Assembly (NCBI RefSeq): GCF_003461245.1
Contig: NZ_QTWS01000004.1
Span: 62,254-126,253 of the forward strand
Origin: Blautia sp. AF19-10LB
GTDB lineage: Bacteria; Bacillota; Clostridia; Lachnospirales; Lachnospiraceae
Direction of reading: 5' to 3'
Length of the DNA stretch: 64,000 nt
Of the stretch, positions 9,829 through 18,546 are shown one piece after another (the first letter of the stretch is position 1; each line of letters starts with the position of its first letter). The position numbers and the translations under genes are program-made. The notes beneath the pieces are model-generated. The model had not been told where the DNA came from. It worked only from the letters and a program-made list of their open reading frames with translations, and did not search any database.

Positions 9829-11256
9829 TTATTTACCTTTGTTCCAAAAATGTTTTTTTGGCTGATCCATTGCTTCTTTTTCTACCCAGTTTTCTGCAAA
9901 ATCCTTTCCCCACTCATTCATGACTCCCTGTTGATCTGCATAATATTCATCACTGCAGAACTTTGGAAGGAAATTAAAATCCATCAGTAATTTAAGAATC
10001 GGTTCTTCTACACGAACTGGTCGTATCTTTGCAACATTATCCAATTTATTTCCACTTATATTTACAAAGCTTCCCAATGCAGAAAGTGATACAAAATACG
10101 GTTCCTTAAAAGTAGTTTCCAGAAATGATGTAAAACTTCCCGAAAGATATGAAATACAGGATCGGGTTGATTTGCTCATCGGCTCATAGTAAGATGCCTT
10201 AAGATTTGTACCTTTGACTGGTCTGAAATTTGGTGCAATTACCGGCTGGTTAAGTGGGATTCCAAGCTGCTGGTAATTTCTGCAAAGAATATCCTGCTTT
10301 GCAAGTGCCACTACACTTGGTTTTTCAATACATCCCATCTCTGCTGTGATACAGTTTATGATCGTCTGTCTCATTGACCCAAGAGTCTCATCCAGCTGTT
10401 CAATGCTTCTTCCTCCAAAATACTGTTCCGGAAGATGGTTATAGACGCCCTCCAGAGTCTCCGGATCAACCATCATGATAAATCCATTCGCTTCTTTAAA
10501 CTGTGGAAGGTTAAAATCCATCAGATCATCATCATGATCCCCATGAAGCATCTCACCTCGCATATCTATCAGCCCGATAAGACACTGTTTATTCACTTCC
10601 TGAGAATTATCATCTGCAATATAATTCACACGCAGAAGATATGGATCTTTACGGTTTTCTGTTGTTGTACTTGGCAGAGTTCCTGTTCTGTTAAGATCAA
10701 GAGCAAATTTACGGAACTCATTACTCATCTCTCCAAAATTATCGAATGACAAATGTCCCTGCGGCAGCGGATAATTTTTTCCACCCAGAAGCTTATGAAG
10801 TACTGTAAGATATACCGTTTTTCCGGCAGAACTCGGTCCCATAATGCTGATCAGATACATTGGCAGCTTGCCTGCCATTGAAATAATCTCATTATGACAG
10901 TATGGACAGTAAAATTTGCGAATCGTACCGCTCATCTTTGTTCCATTAATTTCCAGATCCTTCACATCAATCGACTGAACAAAATCTTTTCTACATTCTT
11001 CAATGTTCTGATACTCCCCGGAAATCTTAATTGGATGAATTTCCTCATGTTCGATAACATGACTTTTTCGAAGTTCTCTCAGACTTTTGTACTCAATCTG
11101 CTTGTTTTTCTTACTATTATTTAAGACTACTATCGGCTGTGATCCGTCGAGTCTTGAATTGAACGTTTTAACTTCTTCCGGTACCATTTTTACGCATCTT
11201 TCATCCATTGCTACAGAACGCATACAATGGACACACTTAATCGGATAATATCCCAT
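9829..11256 (-). CDS. Zinc-ribbon TRAFAC-type GTPase (double-GTPase-like)
   Basis: 475 residues. Two CxxC knuckles (CVHC at 8-11 and CPYC near 112-115) frame a zinc-ribbon-like N-terminus. The GTPase core follows: P-loop GPSSAGKT at about 137-144, switch 2 IDMRGE near 231, and a G4-like AKQD near 319 where the usual form is NKxD. The remainder includes VSLSALGSF, possibly the G5 strand. This layout matches the DO-GTPase group paired with GAP1-like proteins in predicted conflict systems (recalled, not searched). Ribosome site AAGGAG is 7 bases before the ATG. Inference: a nucleotide-dependent switch that controls the membrane GAP1-like protein downstream. Confidence 0.78.
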   Translation of the reverse strand: MGYYPIKCVHCMRSVAMDERCVKMVPEEVKTFNSRLDGSQPIVVLNNSKKNKQIEYKSLRELRKSHVIEHEEIHPIKISGEYQNIEECRKDFVQSIDVKDLEINGTKMSGTIRKFYCPYCHNEIISMAGKLPMYLISIMGPSSAGKTVYLTVLHKLLGGKNYPLPQGHLSFDNFGEMSNEFRKFALDLNRTGTLPSTTTENRKDPYLLRVNYIADDNSQEVNKQCLIGLIDMRGEMLHGDHDDDLMDFNLPQFKEANGFIMMVDPETLEGVYNHLPEQYFGGRSIEQLDETLGSMRQTIINCITAEMGCIEKPSVVALAKQDILCRNYQQLGIPLNQPVIAPNFRPVKGTNLKASYYEPMSKSTRSCISYLSGSFTSFLETTFKEPYFVSLSALGSFVNISGNKLDNVAKIRPVRVEEPILKLLMDFNFLPKFCSDEYYADQQGVMNEWGKDFAENWVEKEAMDQPKKHFWNKGK

Positions 11257-11277
11257 CGCTTTCTCTCCTTGTTCCTC

Positions 11278-11919
11278 TTATTTTCTGAACATATCTGCAA
11301 ATTTTCTAAAAAATCCCCCGCCTCTGGGTTCTTCTTTCCCAACCGAGAGCATAATATTCGGTTCTCTGGACTTTAATACCGGTGGTTCCTGTAAAGCCGG
11401 AAAATAAATACCTTTATAACTGTTTTCACCGTAATTTATTTCTCCCGGTATTTCAAATTGAAATATTTTATTTCCATATCTATATTCATAATACAGAATA
11501 TTTTCCGGTATTTTTTTGTTGCTGTTCATAAGAAGGGTCATTCCTGTAGGTTCCTGTGACCATCTCCATTTTACCTCCCCGGTCCCGCAGCATACTTCGC
11601 AGATATATTCCGAATCCTGATACAGGCTGGCAAGATCTTCTCTTGAAGGAGCTCTCTGATCTTCCGACAGAAAAACCAGAAAACGGATTTTTCGTATCTC
11701 CTGCATAGGAATATTATTGTATTGAAATGCCACCTGTATATGATTATCTATACACTGTGCATACGAAAACATCCTTGGATTGTTTAGCTCATCTTCTTTG
11801 TATATCCAGATGAAATGAACTCTGGAATCATTTCCGGCAGAATCCCAGGAAAATTGAAATCTTGTAAAATCCGCCTGCATCTGTATTCCTCTTAATCCTT
11901 TCAGCGGTTTATAATTCAA
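11278..11919 (-). CDS. Unrecognised beta-rich protein of the tubulin/GTPase locus
   Basis: About 213 residues; I do not recognise the family. The start is uncertain: TTG at 11919 has AGGAG about 10 bases upstream, while the GTG at 11928 sits directly against that site. Either way it overlaps the end of the 651-residue gene by 11-20 bases, so the two are translationally coupled. The sequence looks strand-rich with many aromatic residues (FTRFQFSWDSAG, IYKEDE, YYEYRYGNKIFQFEIPG) and ends in a basic tail (FFRKFADMFRK) that could bind a membrane or partner. A CEVCCGTG cluster is present but does not form an obvious zinc site. No signal or membrane segment. Confidence 0.65.
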   Translation of the reverse strand: MNYKPLKGLRGIQMQADFTRFQFSWDSAGNDSRVHFIWIYKEDELNNPRMFSYAQCIDNHIQVAFQYNNIPMQEIRKIRFLVFLSEDQRAPSREDLASLYQDSEYICEVCCGTGEVKWRWSQEPTGMTLLMNSNKKIPENILYYEYRYGNKIFQFEIPGEINYGENSYKGIYFPALQEPPVLKSREPNIMLSVGKEEPRGGGFFRKFADMFRK

Positions 11920-13864
11920 CTTTCTCACTCTCCTGTTCTTTTGTTATAATCTGTCCTTCTGTCATTCTGTCAGAAACCCTTACAATTTCCAGACGATCAT
12001 CCAGTGGGCACTCTTTAAATGCGATCTGATAGTGCCCCTCCTGCTCCCGTATTCTTCTGCACAGGTAATTGTCCCTGTTTCCCATAACATACAGTTTCTG
12101 TTCTTTGTTCTGATCTACGCTTCCGATCATACGGAGAGGATACCGCCAACTCTGCTCCAGCTTTGTGAGCAGCTGTTCCATATCAGATGCTGCCAGATTC
12201 GTCAGATTCTTTTTCATGTAAGCTTCCCGGCTTTCAATACTTCCGGAAACAATCTTGCTGTAATTTTCCAGAAGATTTCCGCTCATAGTTCCGGTATGAT
12301 TCTCGTTTGACTGGAACATCCTGCACAAGATTGTCTGATAATCTTTGTAAACTTCTTTTACTTTCGTCGGTACAGTGTTCTTATAGTCCTGAAACCAGTG
12401 TTCTGCCTCATCCTGTGCATTTGAAATATGACCACCACCGGTATTCAGCAATAATTCTGTCTGTTGCAGACGTTTTATCTCTCGCTGCATCGCATCTTCC
12501 ATCTTTTGAAAAATATCCTGCAGAAATTCTTTATTCTGACGAAATGCTCTTACATAAATACCTTCTGGTTTCATTGCCTCCTCAACCATCTTTTGTGGAA
12601 AGACTCTGAGTTCATTGATCAGCCAGGCCTCACAGCTCTTTCTCATGTCATTTATAAACTTGTTCTGTGGACTATTTATATTCAGCTTCGGTACTTTATC
12701 TATAATTTTTTCCCGGTTCTCTTCAATTTTGTCCAGACTCTCCATAGATCCTGCCAAATGCAAAAAAAATTCTTCCAGAAATGATTTCCACCATTTCTTT
12801 AATAATTGCTCTCTCTCCTCCGAAAGAGGTTCAAAATAATATTTCTGGCAGAATTTTCTTAACATCTGCTCATACATTCTGTTATCTGCAAGCGGTATAT
12901 TGCTGTAAATAGACTCTGTCAGAACTGTATAATTCTGATCATGAGCGACTTTATCCAGTTGTTCCTTCCATTCTTTCCCTTCAAAAAAAGAATGTTCCAG
13001 ATTGTCGAACAGTTTCTGCTGCGGAAACAGACCATTCTGGAAGCATCTGTGGACTGCCAGCAGACGGTTCAGCATCAATGATTTCACTGGTTCGCAGATG
13101 GAAACTGCTCTCGCAGAAAAGAAATATTCCTTTTCATATTCCTGAACCGGCATCATAATTGATGCCAGAGTATCTTCATTTTCACAGCTTGTATTTCTGA
13201 ATACGGTAAGCATCACTATAATTTTGGCTGCCTGCTCTATGGAAATTGCCTGCCCTATTTCATTCACATCAGAAATTACACATGCCGGACAACAGCAGTC
13301 CAGAAAAGCCTTTCTGCCTTCTTCCATGATTCTTTCCATAAACTGAACAGAAAACTGAATCTGATTTCTTGTCATATCAATGTCTTCATCGCTTGTCAGA
13401 ACAAAAGGACTCCATTCAATGTAACGATGTCTCTTTTTCATTTCTTCCTGCACATAAACAGCTGCCTGTATAAAATGCTCTGCATTTTCTTTCTGTTCAA
13501 AACAGCCTTTAAGAAGGATCGGGCAGACCATCAGATGATCCATATCTACCCCAAGATAATTTGTTGATGCACATTCTATTCCTTCATAGATTTTGTGATA
13601 AATATCTTTATCTGTTATATCGGATGGATCACTGTGTATGATCCAGATGGAGCGTCTGTCTTCAACAATGCTCTGAATTTCTGATTTTAAATACTGCACT
13701 ATCTGATTATCGTTGCCAACAATCCACAAAAAAACAAGTTTTCGCATAAAAACATAGTTTTTCTTACTGAATGGATGCTGTGCTTCTGCAGATTCAAGAA
13801 TCAGATCTAATTTTTCTTTAACTTCTGTTCTGTTTCTTCCTGTCTGTGCATTGTTACTGCCCAT
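11909..13864 (-). CDS. Unrecognised 651-residue cytoplasmic protein next to the tubulin-like gene
   Basis: No family recognised. The protein is largely helical, with no membrane segment. The N-terminal third has alternating strands and helices (LVFLWIVGND, RSIWIIHSDPSD, DHLMVCPILL) that look like a Rossmann-type core, followed by a Cys cluster (FLDCCCPACVISD at about 193), then long charged helices and a strand-rich C-terminus (KLYVMGNRDNYLCRRIREQEGHYQIAF). The Cys cluster could bind metal. GGGAGG precedes the ATG by 6 bases. It is the first gene after the intergenic hairpin that follows the tubulin-like gene. Inference: a partner of the tubulin-like polymer or of the GTPase. Confidence 0.68.
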   Translation of the reverse strand: MGSNNAQTGRNRTEVKEKLDLILESAEAQHPFSKKNYVFMRKLVFLWIVGNDNQIVQYLKSEIQSIVEDRRSIWIIHSDPSDITDKDIYHKIYEGIECASTNYLGVDMDHLMVCPILLKGCFEQKENAEHFIQAAVYVQEEMKKRHRYIEWSPFVLTSDEDIDMTRNQIQFSVQFMERIMEEGRKAFLDCCCPACVISDVNEIGQAISIEQAAKIIVMLTVFRNTSCENEDTLASIMMPVQEYEKEYFFSARAVSICEPVKSLMLNRLLAVHRCFQNGLFPQQKLFDNLEHSFFEGKEWKEQLDKVAHDQNYTVLTESIYSNIPLADNRMYEQMLRKFCQKYYFEPLSEEREQLLKKWWKSFLEEFFLHLAGSMESLDKIEENREKIIDKVPKLNINSPQNKFINDMRKSCEAWLINELRVFPQKMVEEAMKPEGIYVRAFRQNKEFLQDIFQKMEDAMQREIKRLQQTELLLNTGGGHISNAQDEAEHWFQDYKNTVPTKVKEVYKDYQTILCRMFQSNENHTGTMSGNLLENYSKIVSGSIESREAYMKKNLTNLAASDMEQLLTKLEQSWRYPLRMIGSVDQNKEQKLYVMGNRDNYLCRRIREQEGHYQIAFKECPLDDRLEIVRVSDRMTEGQIITKEQESEKVEL

Positions 13865-13895
13865 GAAAGTTTCCTCCCAAATTGTTTCTGAAAAC

Positions 13896-13933
13896 GAAGC
13901 ATAACGCTGTGTTCTATGACAGCGTTATGCTTC
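13896..13933 (-). terminator. Perfect 15-bp inverted repeat inside the operon (attenuator or RNA-processing hairpin)
   Basis: GAAGCATAACGCTGT pairs exactly with its complement across an 8-base loop. Read on the minus strand it is followed by GTTTTC, a short T run, so it could terminate part of the transcripts from upstream, or protect their 3' end. It separates the tubulin-like gene from the 651-residue gene. Confidence 0.6.
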
Positions 13934-13970
13934 ACCGGTGTTACCTTCCGGTATTTAAAATATATTTTTT

Positions 13971-16900
13971 TTACTGCTGGTTATTCTCATCGCCGCCTGG
14001 CATTCCCGGATAACCTCCCTGCACTGGCTGCTGACTCGGCATTCCCGGATAGCCTCCCTGCACTGGCTGCTGACCCGGCATTCCCGGATAGCCTCCCTGC
14101 ACTGGCTGCTGACCCGGCATTCCCGGATAGCTTCCCTGAGTCGGCTGCTGACCCGGCATTCCCGGATAGCCTCCCTGCACTGGCTGCTGACCCGGCATTC
14201 CCGGGTAGCCTCCCTGCACTGGCTGCTGACCCGGCATTCCCGGATAGCCTCCCTGAGTCGTCTGCTGATATGGATTGTAATAAATCATCTGATTTATCTG
14301 TGTATCAAATACTGGCTGTCCTGGCTGTGGATTCTCAATTGGCTGCCATGTCTGCGGATTCAGATATCTCGGTGCTTTCGGTGCCTCCGGTATATATGCG
14401 ATCATCTGTCCCAGCTTTGTATCAAACACCTGCTGACCCGGCTGTGGATTCTCAATTGGCTGCCATGTCTGCGGATTCAGATATCTCGGTGCCTCCGGTG
14501 TATATGCAATCATCTGTCCCAGCTTTGTATCAAACACCTGCTGACCCGGCTGTGGATTCTCAATTGGCTGCCATGTCTGTGGATTCAGATATCTCGGTGC
14601 TTTCGGTGCCTCCGGTGTATATGTGACCATTTGACTCAGTTTTGTGTCAAATACCTGCTGACCCGGCTGTGGATTCTCAATTGGCTGCCATGTCTGTGGA
14701 TTTAAGTATCTTGGTGGAGTTTGCGGTTCTGGTGCCGGAGTTGGAGCTGGTGATGGAGCTGGAGTTGGTGCTGGGTCCGGTTCTGGTGTTGGAACTGGGT
14801 CTGGTTCTGGGTCTATGTCTATAGGAAGCATACGTTTTAATTCTTCAATGCAGCCCTGATAAAATTCAATTTTCTCAAGGAATGCCGGTCTTTCTTCCTT
14901 TCCGGCGTTGTACATCTCATTGCGAGCCTTTTCTGTCTGTTTCTCGTAGGTCTGAATATATTTTCGAATTTCCTCAATATATTCCTCCAGTGCACTCGGA
15001 CTCATTTCAATACGTTTCTTAAGGTTGTCATACTGGAGTTCAATTTCTTCCTTCATATCTTTATTCAGACTTCTGCAAAAACTCTGATAAATCTGATATT
15101 CTTTATAATCCGGATGCATTTCATGGCCTTCTGTCAGTTTGACCGGAAACGGATCTGTATCTGTTTTCTTATAAGAAGTATCTCCCGTATACTTATTTAC
15201 CCGGATCATATGATTCATATTTGCCATTGAGAAATATTTCGGATAATGCAATTCTTCCTCAATTGTCTCAATTCTGTCTGCCAGCTCGCTTTCTTTTTCC
15301 AGAATATCCAGGATAAGTGGAAAACGAAGCATATTTTCTTTTACGTTCTGCATTTCTCCATCTGGCTTGCCTATCATATAAGTACCACAGGTAAATAATT
15401 TTATGCCGTTTTTGTCATCCCACAGTTTTGACTTAATTTTTTCAAACTGCTCCATCTTTTCAAGAATTGTAGGAGCTGTCAGATTTGCTCTGCTCACTTT
15501 TTTTGCAACTTCTGGATTTGATCTTCTCAGGAAGAAACAGTCTGTTCTTCTGTCAATGATCTTATTTGCGTAACATTTGTCAAACAGGGCTTTGTATTTC
15601 TCATTTCTTTCTTTTGTTCTTCGACATTCATACGGATATTTCCAGGCCAACTGGATGCATGGAGACGGCAGCTGATCTCTCCATTCCGGTTTCAGATGTT
15701 TTCCGCTGGTAGTACTCTGATTTCCCATTTGTTTTTCATATTCTTTTTCCATTTCCTGAAGGTAATCATTAGAGTATAATGGATAGCCGCTTGTAATCTT
15801 GATGATATACATACGACTTTCTTCCTTGCTCTTCTTTACCTTTATCTTGTCAAGGTTTTTGGATTCAATATGCTCTTTTACTACTTTATAGATTATCGGA
15901 CAGTTGCTCGGCACGGAAATCATGGAAAACTCTGCTACTTCACCTAAAATTCCGGTGGATTCTTTATACATTGGATAAGAGGATTTCAAAAGATCCTCTA
16001 CGCGGTTCCTTATGTAATTTTCCAGACTTTCTCCATTTTTCAGTTTGCTGTTCATGACAGATTGCATGTTTATTGTCAGCAACGCCTGGAAGTTTTCGGA
16101 TACAAAGTTAGAAATAAACCCGGAAATATCCATACCCGTCCCAATATTTGCATCAACACCATCAATATCTCTGCCTATCCATTTGCGAATATTTGTAGAA
16201 AGACTTTCCAGGAAATTATTCTCAGCCTGTACCACTGCTGCTTCAAACATATTCTTTCTGGTCTGTTCAAACTCGAGTGGATTGATCAGAATATCTGTGC
16301 CTTCATCCACTTTACTGGAATTTACTCTGATATATTCCACATTTCTGTCAAAAATATCCGGCAATTCCATCAAAATATCTGTCAGCGGTTTTAAGATATT
16401 GTTATAGTACAGTTCTAATCTGCTTTGTACAGTCTCCAATACTTCTACAATCTTCTCATTCAGGAATCCATGTTCCTCATTTCTGTACCAGGCATTTAAC
16501 GCCTTCAAATATCTCTCTACAGCCTTAGTTTTACTATCCCAGGCTCCCAGATTGCTTCCTGCCGCAAAAGCCTGATTCATGTTATCCCGCAGCTCTTTTG
16601 ATTTTGACGCACACTGTGTCTGCAGCTCGGAACAATATTTACGAAATCCCTCGAGCATATGATACAAACAATAATTTTGCTGTGATTTCATGTAATATCT
16701 GAGGTAAACTGGTCCTGTCTTCTTATCTTTGAGATTTCGTTTTATAAATTCTTTTAATTTTCCCTCTAAGTACGCCGGAAGATTTGCTGCCTGTGGCACA
16801 ACAGATCTCTGGAACATAGCAATCCAGTTGTGGACTGCCTGATATGGGGCATTGTTTGGCCAAATATCTGCATATTTATAATTTTTTACTTCAAGAAGAG

Positions 16901-18179
16901 GTCTCTGAGCAGTCACATTTTTATAAAGCGTGCTTCGAATACACTCTTCCGTCATCTCAAGATCCTTAAATACACTTACATTAAACTGATTTTCTGTCGG
17001 TCTGTTTTTGAACATTCCCTCATTAAGCCGCTGAAATACTCTGGCAGCAACCAATGTTGAAATTTCAGTATATGGAATTTCTATTTTGGAGGCTCCCAGT
17101 GAAAGAAACTTGTAGCCTGCCGGATATTTTGCAGATGCAGTAAGTGTTGTAATATATCCCTGAATATTATCATACAGAGAAGCCATCGTGCTTGTGGAAG
17201 TATCGCCGCCTGCCTCGCCTGCAATATAGGCAAATACATTTTCTGCTACAGATCTTAAAATTTTGTCATAGTTGAAATTATGTCCGCCAACATCAGATGC
17301 ATCCAGCAAATGACAGAAATCAAATGGGCAATCGTGCTCATTTAATTCAAAACCATTTGGAAATTTCTGATAATAGCGATCTTCATGCTCTCCTGAATTC
17401 ATCCAGTAATCCAGTTCTTTCAGACAGGAAAATCCATTGGTTCTCAAAGCCTCTTTTTTACCGCCATTCAGTTCATTCACATCTGTCATTAACAGATATC
17501 CCATAATATTTACATTTGGATTTTTGGCTTTGGCTATCTTTCTCAGAATATATGCCATATCCAGAAATGTACCTGCACCAGTTCCGCCTGAGATACCTGA
17601 AAATACATAAACCAGCAATCTCTCAATATCCGGGTTATTCTGAGTCAGAAGATCAATCTTTCCTGAAACAGAATTAATCACCTTTGCAATATTGTTCATC
17701 AGAAGCATTCTACCAATCTGGCGTATTCCACCGGCTCCTTTGGAACCTGCAACCTGATTTACATCATCATCAAACCACTGCCAGCATTCCTCACCTGCGG
17801 CTTTTGCTTTTTTGATGTCTGCGATTACATCTGGTGTTGATTTTACTGAAATATCACAGAATTCTTTTCCAAACTGATCAAAATGAGCAGTTCCATAAGT
17901 GGCTGCCTGACCACTGTTGTCTGTATCGATTTCCAAATATCCAATATTTTTTGGCTGATCTGCAACCGGAGCACCTGTCTTATCTGCCGGAAGGATCATT
18001 CTGGTTTTTACCTGATCTTTAATACGAAGCAGAGCATCCGCGCCACTTCCTCCAAGACCAACAAACAAAACCGCTGTCCGTTCGTCAGCCTCTACTCGTG
18101 CCCCTCCATAATAGATGCCACCATTTTTTGAAAGACTTAATGACTTTTCTAATAAGCTTACCTTTACTTCTTCTGCCAT
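13971..18179 (-). CDS. Large bacterial tubulin-like GTPase with C-terminal Pro-rich repeats
   Basis: 1402 residues. The N-terminal GTPase part shows [11 protein letters not shown] at about 35-45 and the tubulin/FtsZ signature in [11 protein letters not shown] at about 194-204; the nucleotide should therefore be GTP. This is the Tubulin-like (Tubulin_2) type, much longer than FtsZ (about 380 residues), with a long helical middle (about 400-1080) that includes a C-terminal coiled coil ([18 protein letters not shown]). After residue 1120 comes a Pro/Glu/Ala linker ([11 protein letters not shown]), four units of a 36-39-residue [18 protein letters not shown] repeat and seven units of a 13-residue [12 protein letters not shown] repeat. 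No membrane segment. AAGGA precedes the ATG. Inference: it forms a cytoplasmic filament or scaffold for the secretion-like complex; the repeats may bind partners. Not cell-division FtsZ, judging by context and length. Confidence 0.88.
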   Translation of the reverse strand: MAEEVKVSLLEKSLSLSKNGGIYYGGARVEADERTAVLFVGLGGSGADALLRIKDQVKTRMILPADKTGAPVADQPKNIGYLEIDTDNSGQAATYGTAHFDQFGKEFCDISVKSTPDVIADIKKAKAAGEECWQWFDDDVNQVAGSKGAGGIRQIGRMLLMNNIAKVINSVSGKIDLLTQNNPDIERLLVYVFSGISGGTGAGTFLDMAYILRKIAKAKNPNVNIMGYLLMTDVNELNGGKKEALRTNGFSCLKELDYWMNSGEHEDRYYQKFPNGFELNEHDCPFDFCHLLDASDVGGHNFNYDKILRSVAENVFAYIAGEAGGDTSTSTMASLYDNIQGYITTLTASAKYPAGYKFLSLGASKIEIPYTEISTLVAARVFQRLNEGMFKNRPTENQFNVSVFKDLEMTEECIRSTLYKNVTAQRPLLEVKNYKYADIWPNNAPYQAVHNWIAMFQRSVVPQAANLPAYLEGKLKEFIKRNLKDKKTGPVYLRYYMKSQQNYCLYHMLEGFRKYCSELQTQCASKSKELRDNMNQAFAAGSNLGAWDSKTKAVERYLKALNAWYRNEEHGFLNEKIVEVLETVQSRLELYYNNILKPLTDILMELPDIFDRNVEYIRVNSSKVDEGTDILINPLEFEQTRKNMFEAAVVQAENNFLESLSTNIRKWIGRDIDGVDANIGTGMDISGFISNFVSENFQALLTINMQSVMNSKLKNGESLENYIRNRVEDLLKSSYPMYKESTGILGEVAEFSMISVPSNCPIIYKVVKEHIESKNLDKIKVKKSKEESRMYIIKITSGYPLYSNDYLQEMEKEYEKQMGNQSTTSGKHLKPEWRDQLPSPCIQLAWKYPYECRRTKERNEKYKALFDKCYANKIIDRRTDCFFLRRSNPEVAKKVSRANLTAPTILEKMEQFEKIKSKLWDDKNGIKLFTCGTYMIGKPDGEMQNVKENMLRFPLILDILEKESELADRIETIEEELHYPKYFSMANMNHMIRVNKYTGDTSYKKTDTDPFPVKLTEGHEMHPDYKEYQIYQSFCRSLNKDMKEEIELQYDNLKKRIEMSPSALEEYIEEIRKYIQTYEKQTEKARNEMYNAGKEERPAFLEKIEFYQGCIEELKRMLPIDIDPEPDPVPTPEPDPAPTPAPSPAPTPAPEPQTPPRYLNPQTWQPIENPQPGQQVFDTKLSQMVTYTPEAPKAPRYLNPQTWQPIENPQPGQQVFDTKLGQMIAYTPEAPRYLNPQTWQPIENPQPGQQVFDTKLGQMIAYIPEAPKAPRYLNPQTWQPIENPQPGQPVFDTQINQMIYYNPYQQTTQGGYPGMPGQQPVQGGYPGMPGQQPVQGGYPGMPGQQPTQGSYPGMPGQQPVQGGYPGMPGQQPVQGGYPGMPSQQPVQGGYPGMPGGDENNQQ
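13977..14258 (-). repeat. In-frame 39-bp tandem repeats (YPGMP units)
   Basis: Seven units coding for [12 protein letters not shown](Q/T), nearly identical at DNA level (one unit has Ser for Gly, one Thr for Val, one Ser in PSQQ). They form the extreme C-terminus of the tubulin-like protein. Copy number is likely to vary among strains. Confidence 0.85.
14265..14720 (-). repeat. In-frame ~110-117-bp repeats ([18 protein letters not shown] units)
   Basis: Four long units, each coding for a Trp-containing motif followed by VFDTKLxQM and a short Pro/Ala spacer. The first three are almost identical; the fourth has diverged ([15 protein letters not shown]). Conserved Trp, Tyr and Phe in each unit suggest a folded or ligand-binding module rather than a plain linker. 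Confidence 0.82.
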
Positions 18180-18227
18180 GTCCTTACTTTCCTTTCTTGT
18201 CTTTTTATCGTAATTGTAATTATTTTT

Positions 18228-18511
18228 TTATTTTCCAGATCTGTCTGTTCCGATATCATCATCGAACAGGATATCTTTGCGCTCTGGCTGCAAATCAATT
18301 CCAACTGAAACAGCTGTTGCTTTTATTTCTTCAATTCTTCTTTTCAAGAAATTTTTGTGACATCATAGAGTTTCCCCACAGATGCAGGAACATACAATAT
18401 AACAGCCTTCCTATCGTAACTATAGTTCCTGGAACTATATATCAAAGATGCTTCTTTCAATAAACTTTGAAGTAGATTTTCTGTATCCTTTTCAGGCGAT
18501 GTTTGCTTCAT
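18228..18511 (-). pseudogene. Small operon gene split by a one-base frameshift
   Basis: Between the vWA and tubulin-like genes an ATG at 18511 opens 55 codons (MKQTSPEKDTENLLQ...YVPASVGKLYDVTKIS) ending at 18344. Shifting by one base in the run CACAAAAATTTC extends the product by about 40 residues (NFLKRRIEEIKATAVSVGID...DDDIGTDRSGK) to a stop at 18228. The joined ~94-residue product is a plausible small cytoplasmic protein with coherent codon use, so I read it as one gene with a one-base loss in a homopolymer. No known family. The ribosome site is poor (GGGAG about 14 bases upstream). Alternatives are two overlapping short genes, or a sequencing error. Confidence 0.5.
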
Positions 18512-18546
18512 ATTCTGATTAGAGTCTCCCTTTAGGGAGGGGGATT

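Noticed and set aside
13977..14258. CRISPR-like regularly spaced repeats
   Set aside because: The units are contiguous, stay in frame in the tubulin-like gene and have no unique spacers or cas genes.
13916..14626. Plus-strand 236-codon frame of repeated Ala/Asp/Pro units
   Set aside because: It is antisense to the repeats of the tubulin-like gene and has no ribosome site or promoter; the minus-strand frame has family motifs.
18344..18356. Programmed -1 frameshift in the small gene
   Set aside because: The run does not form an X XXY YYZ slippery site in the zero frame and no stimulator stem follows; a mutation or sequence error is simpler.
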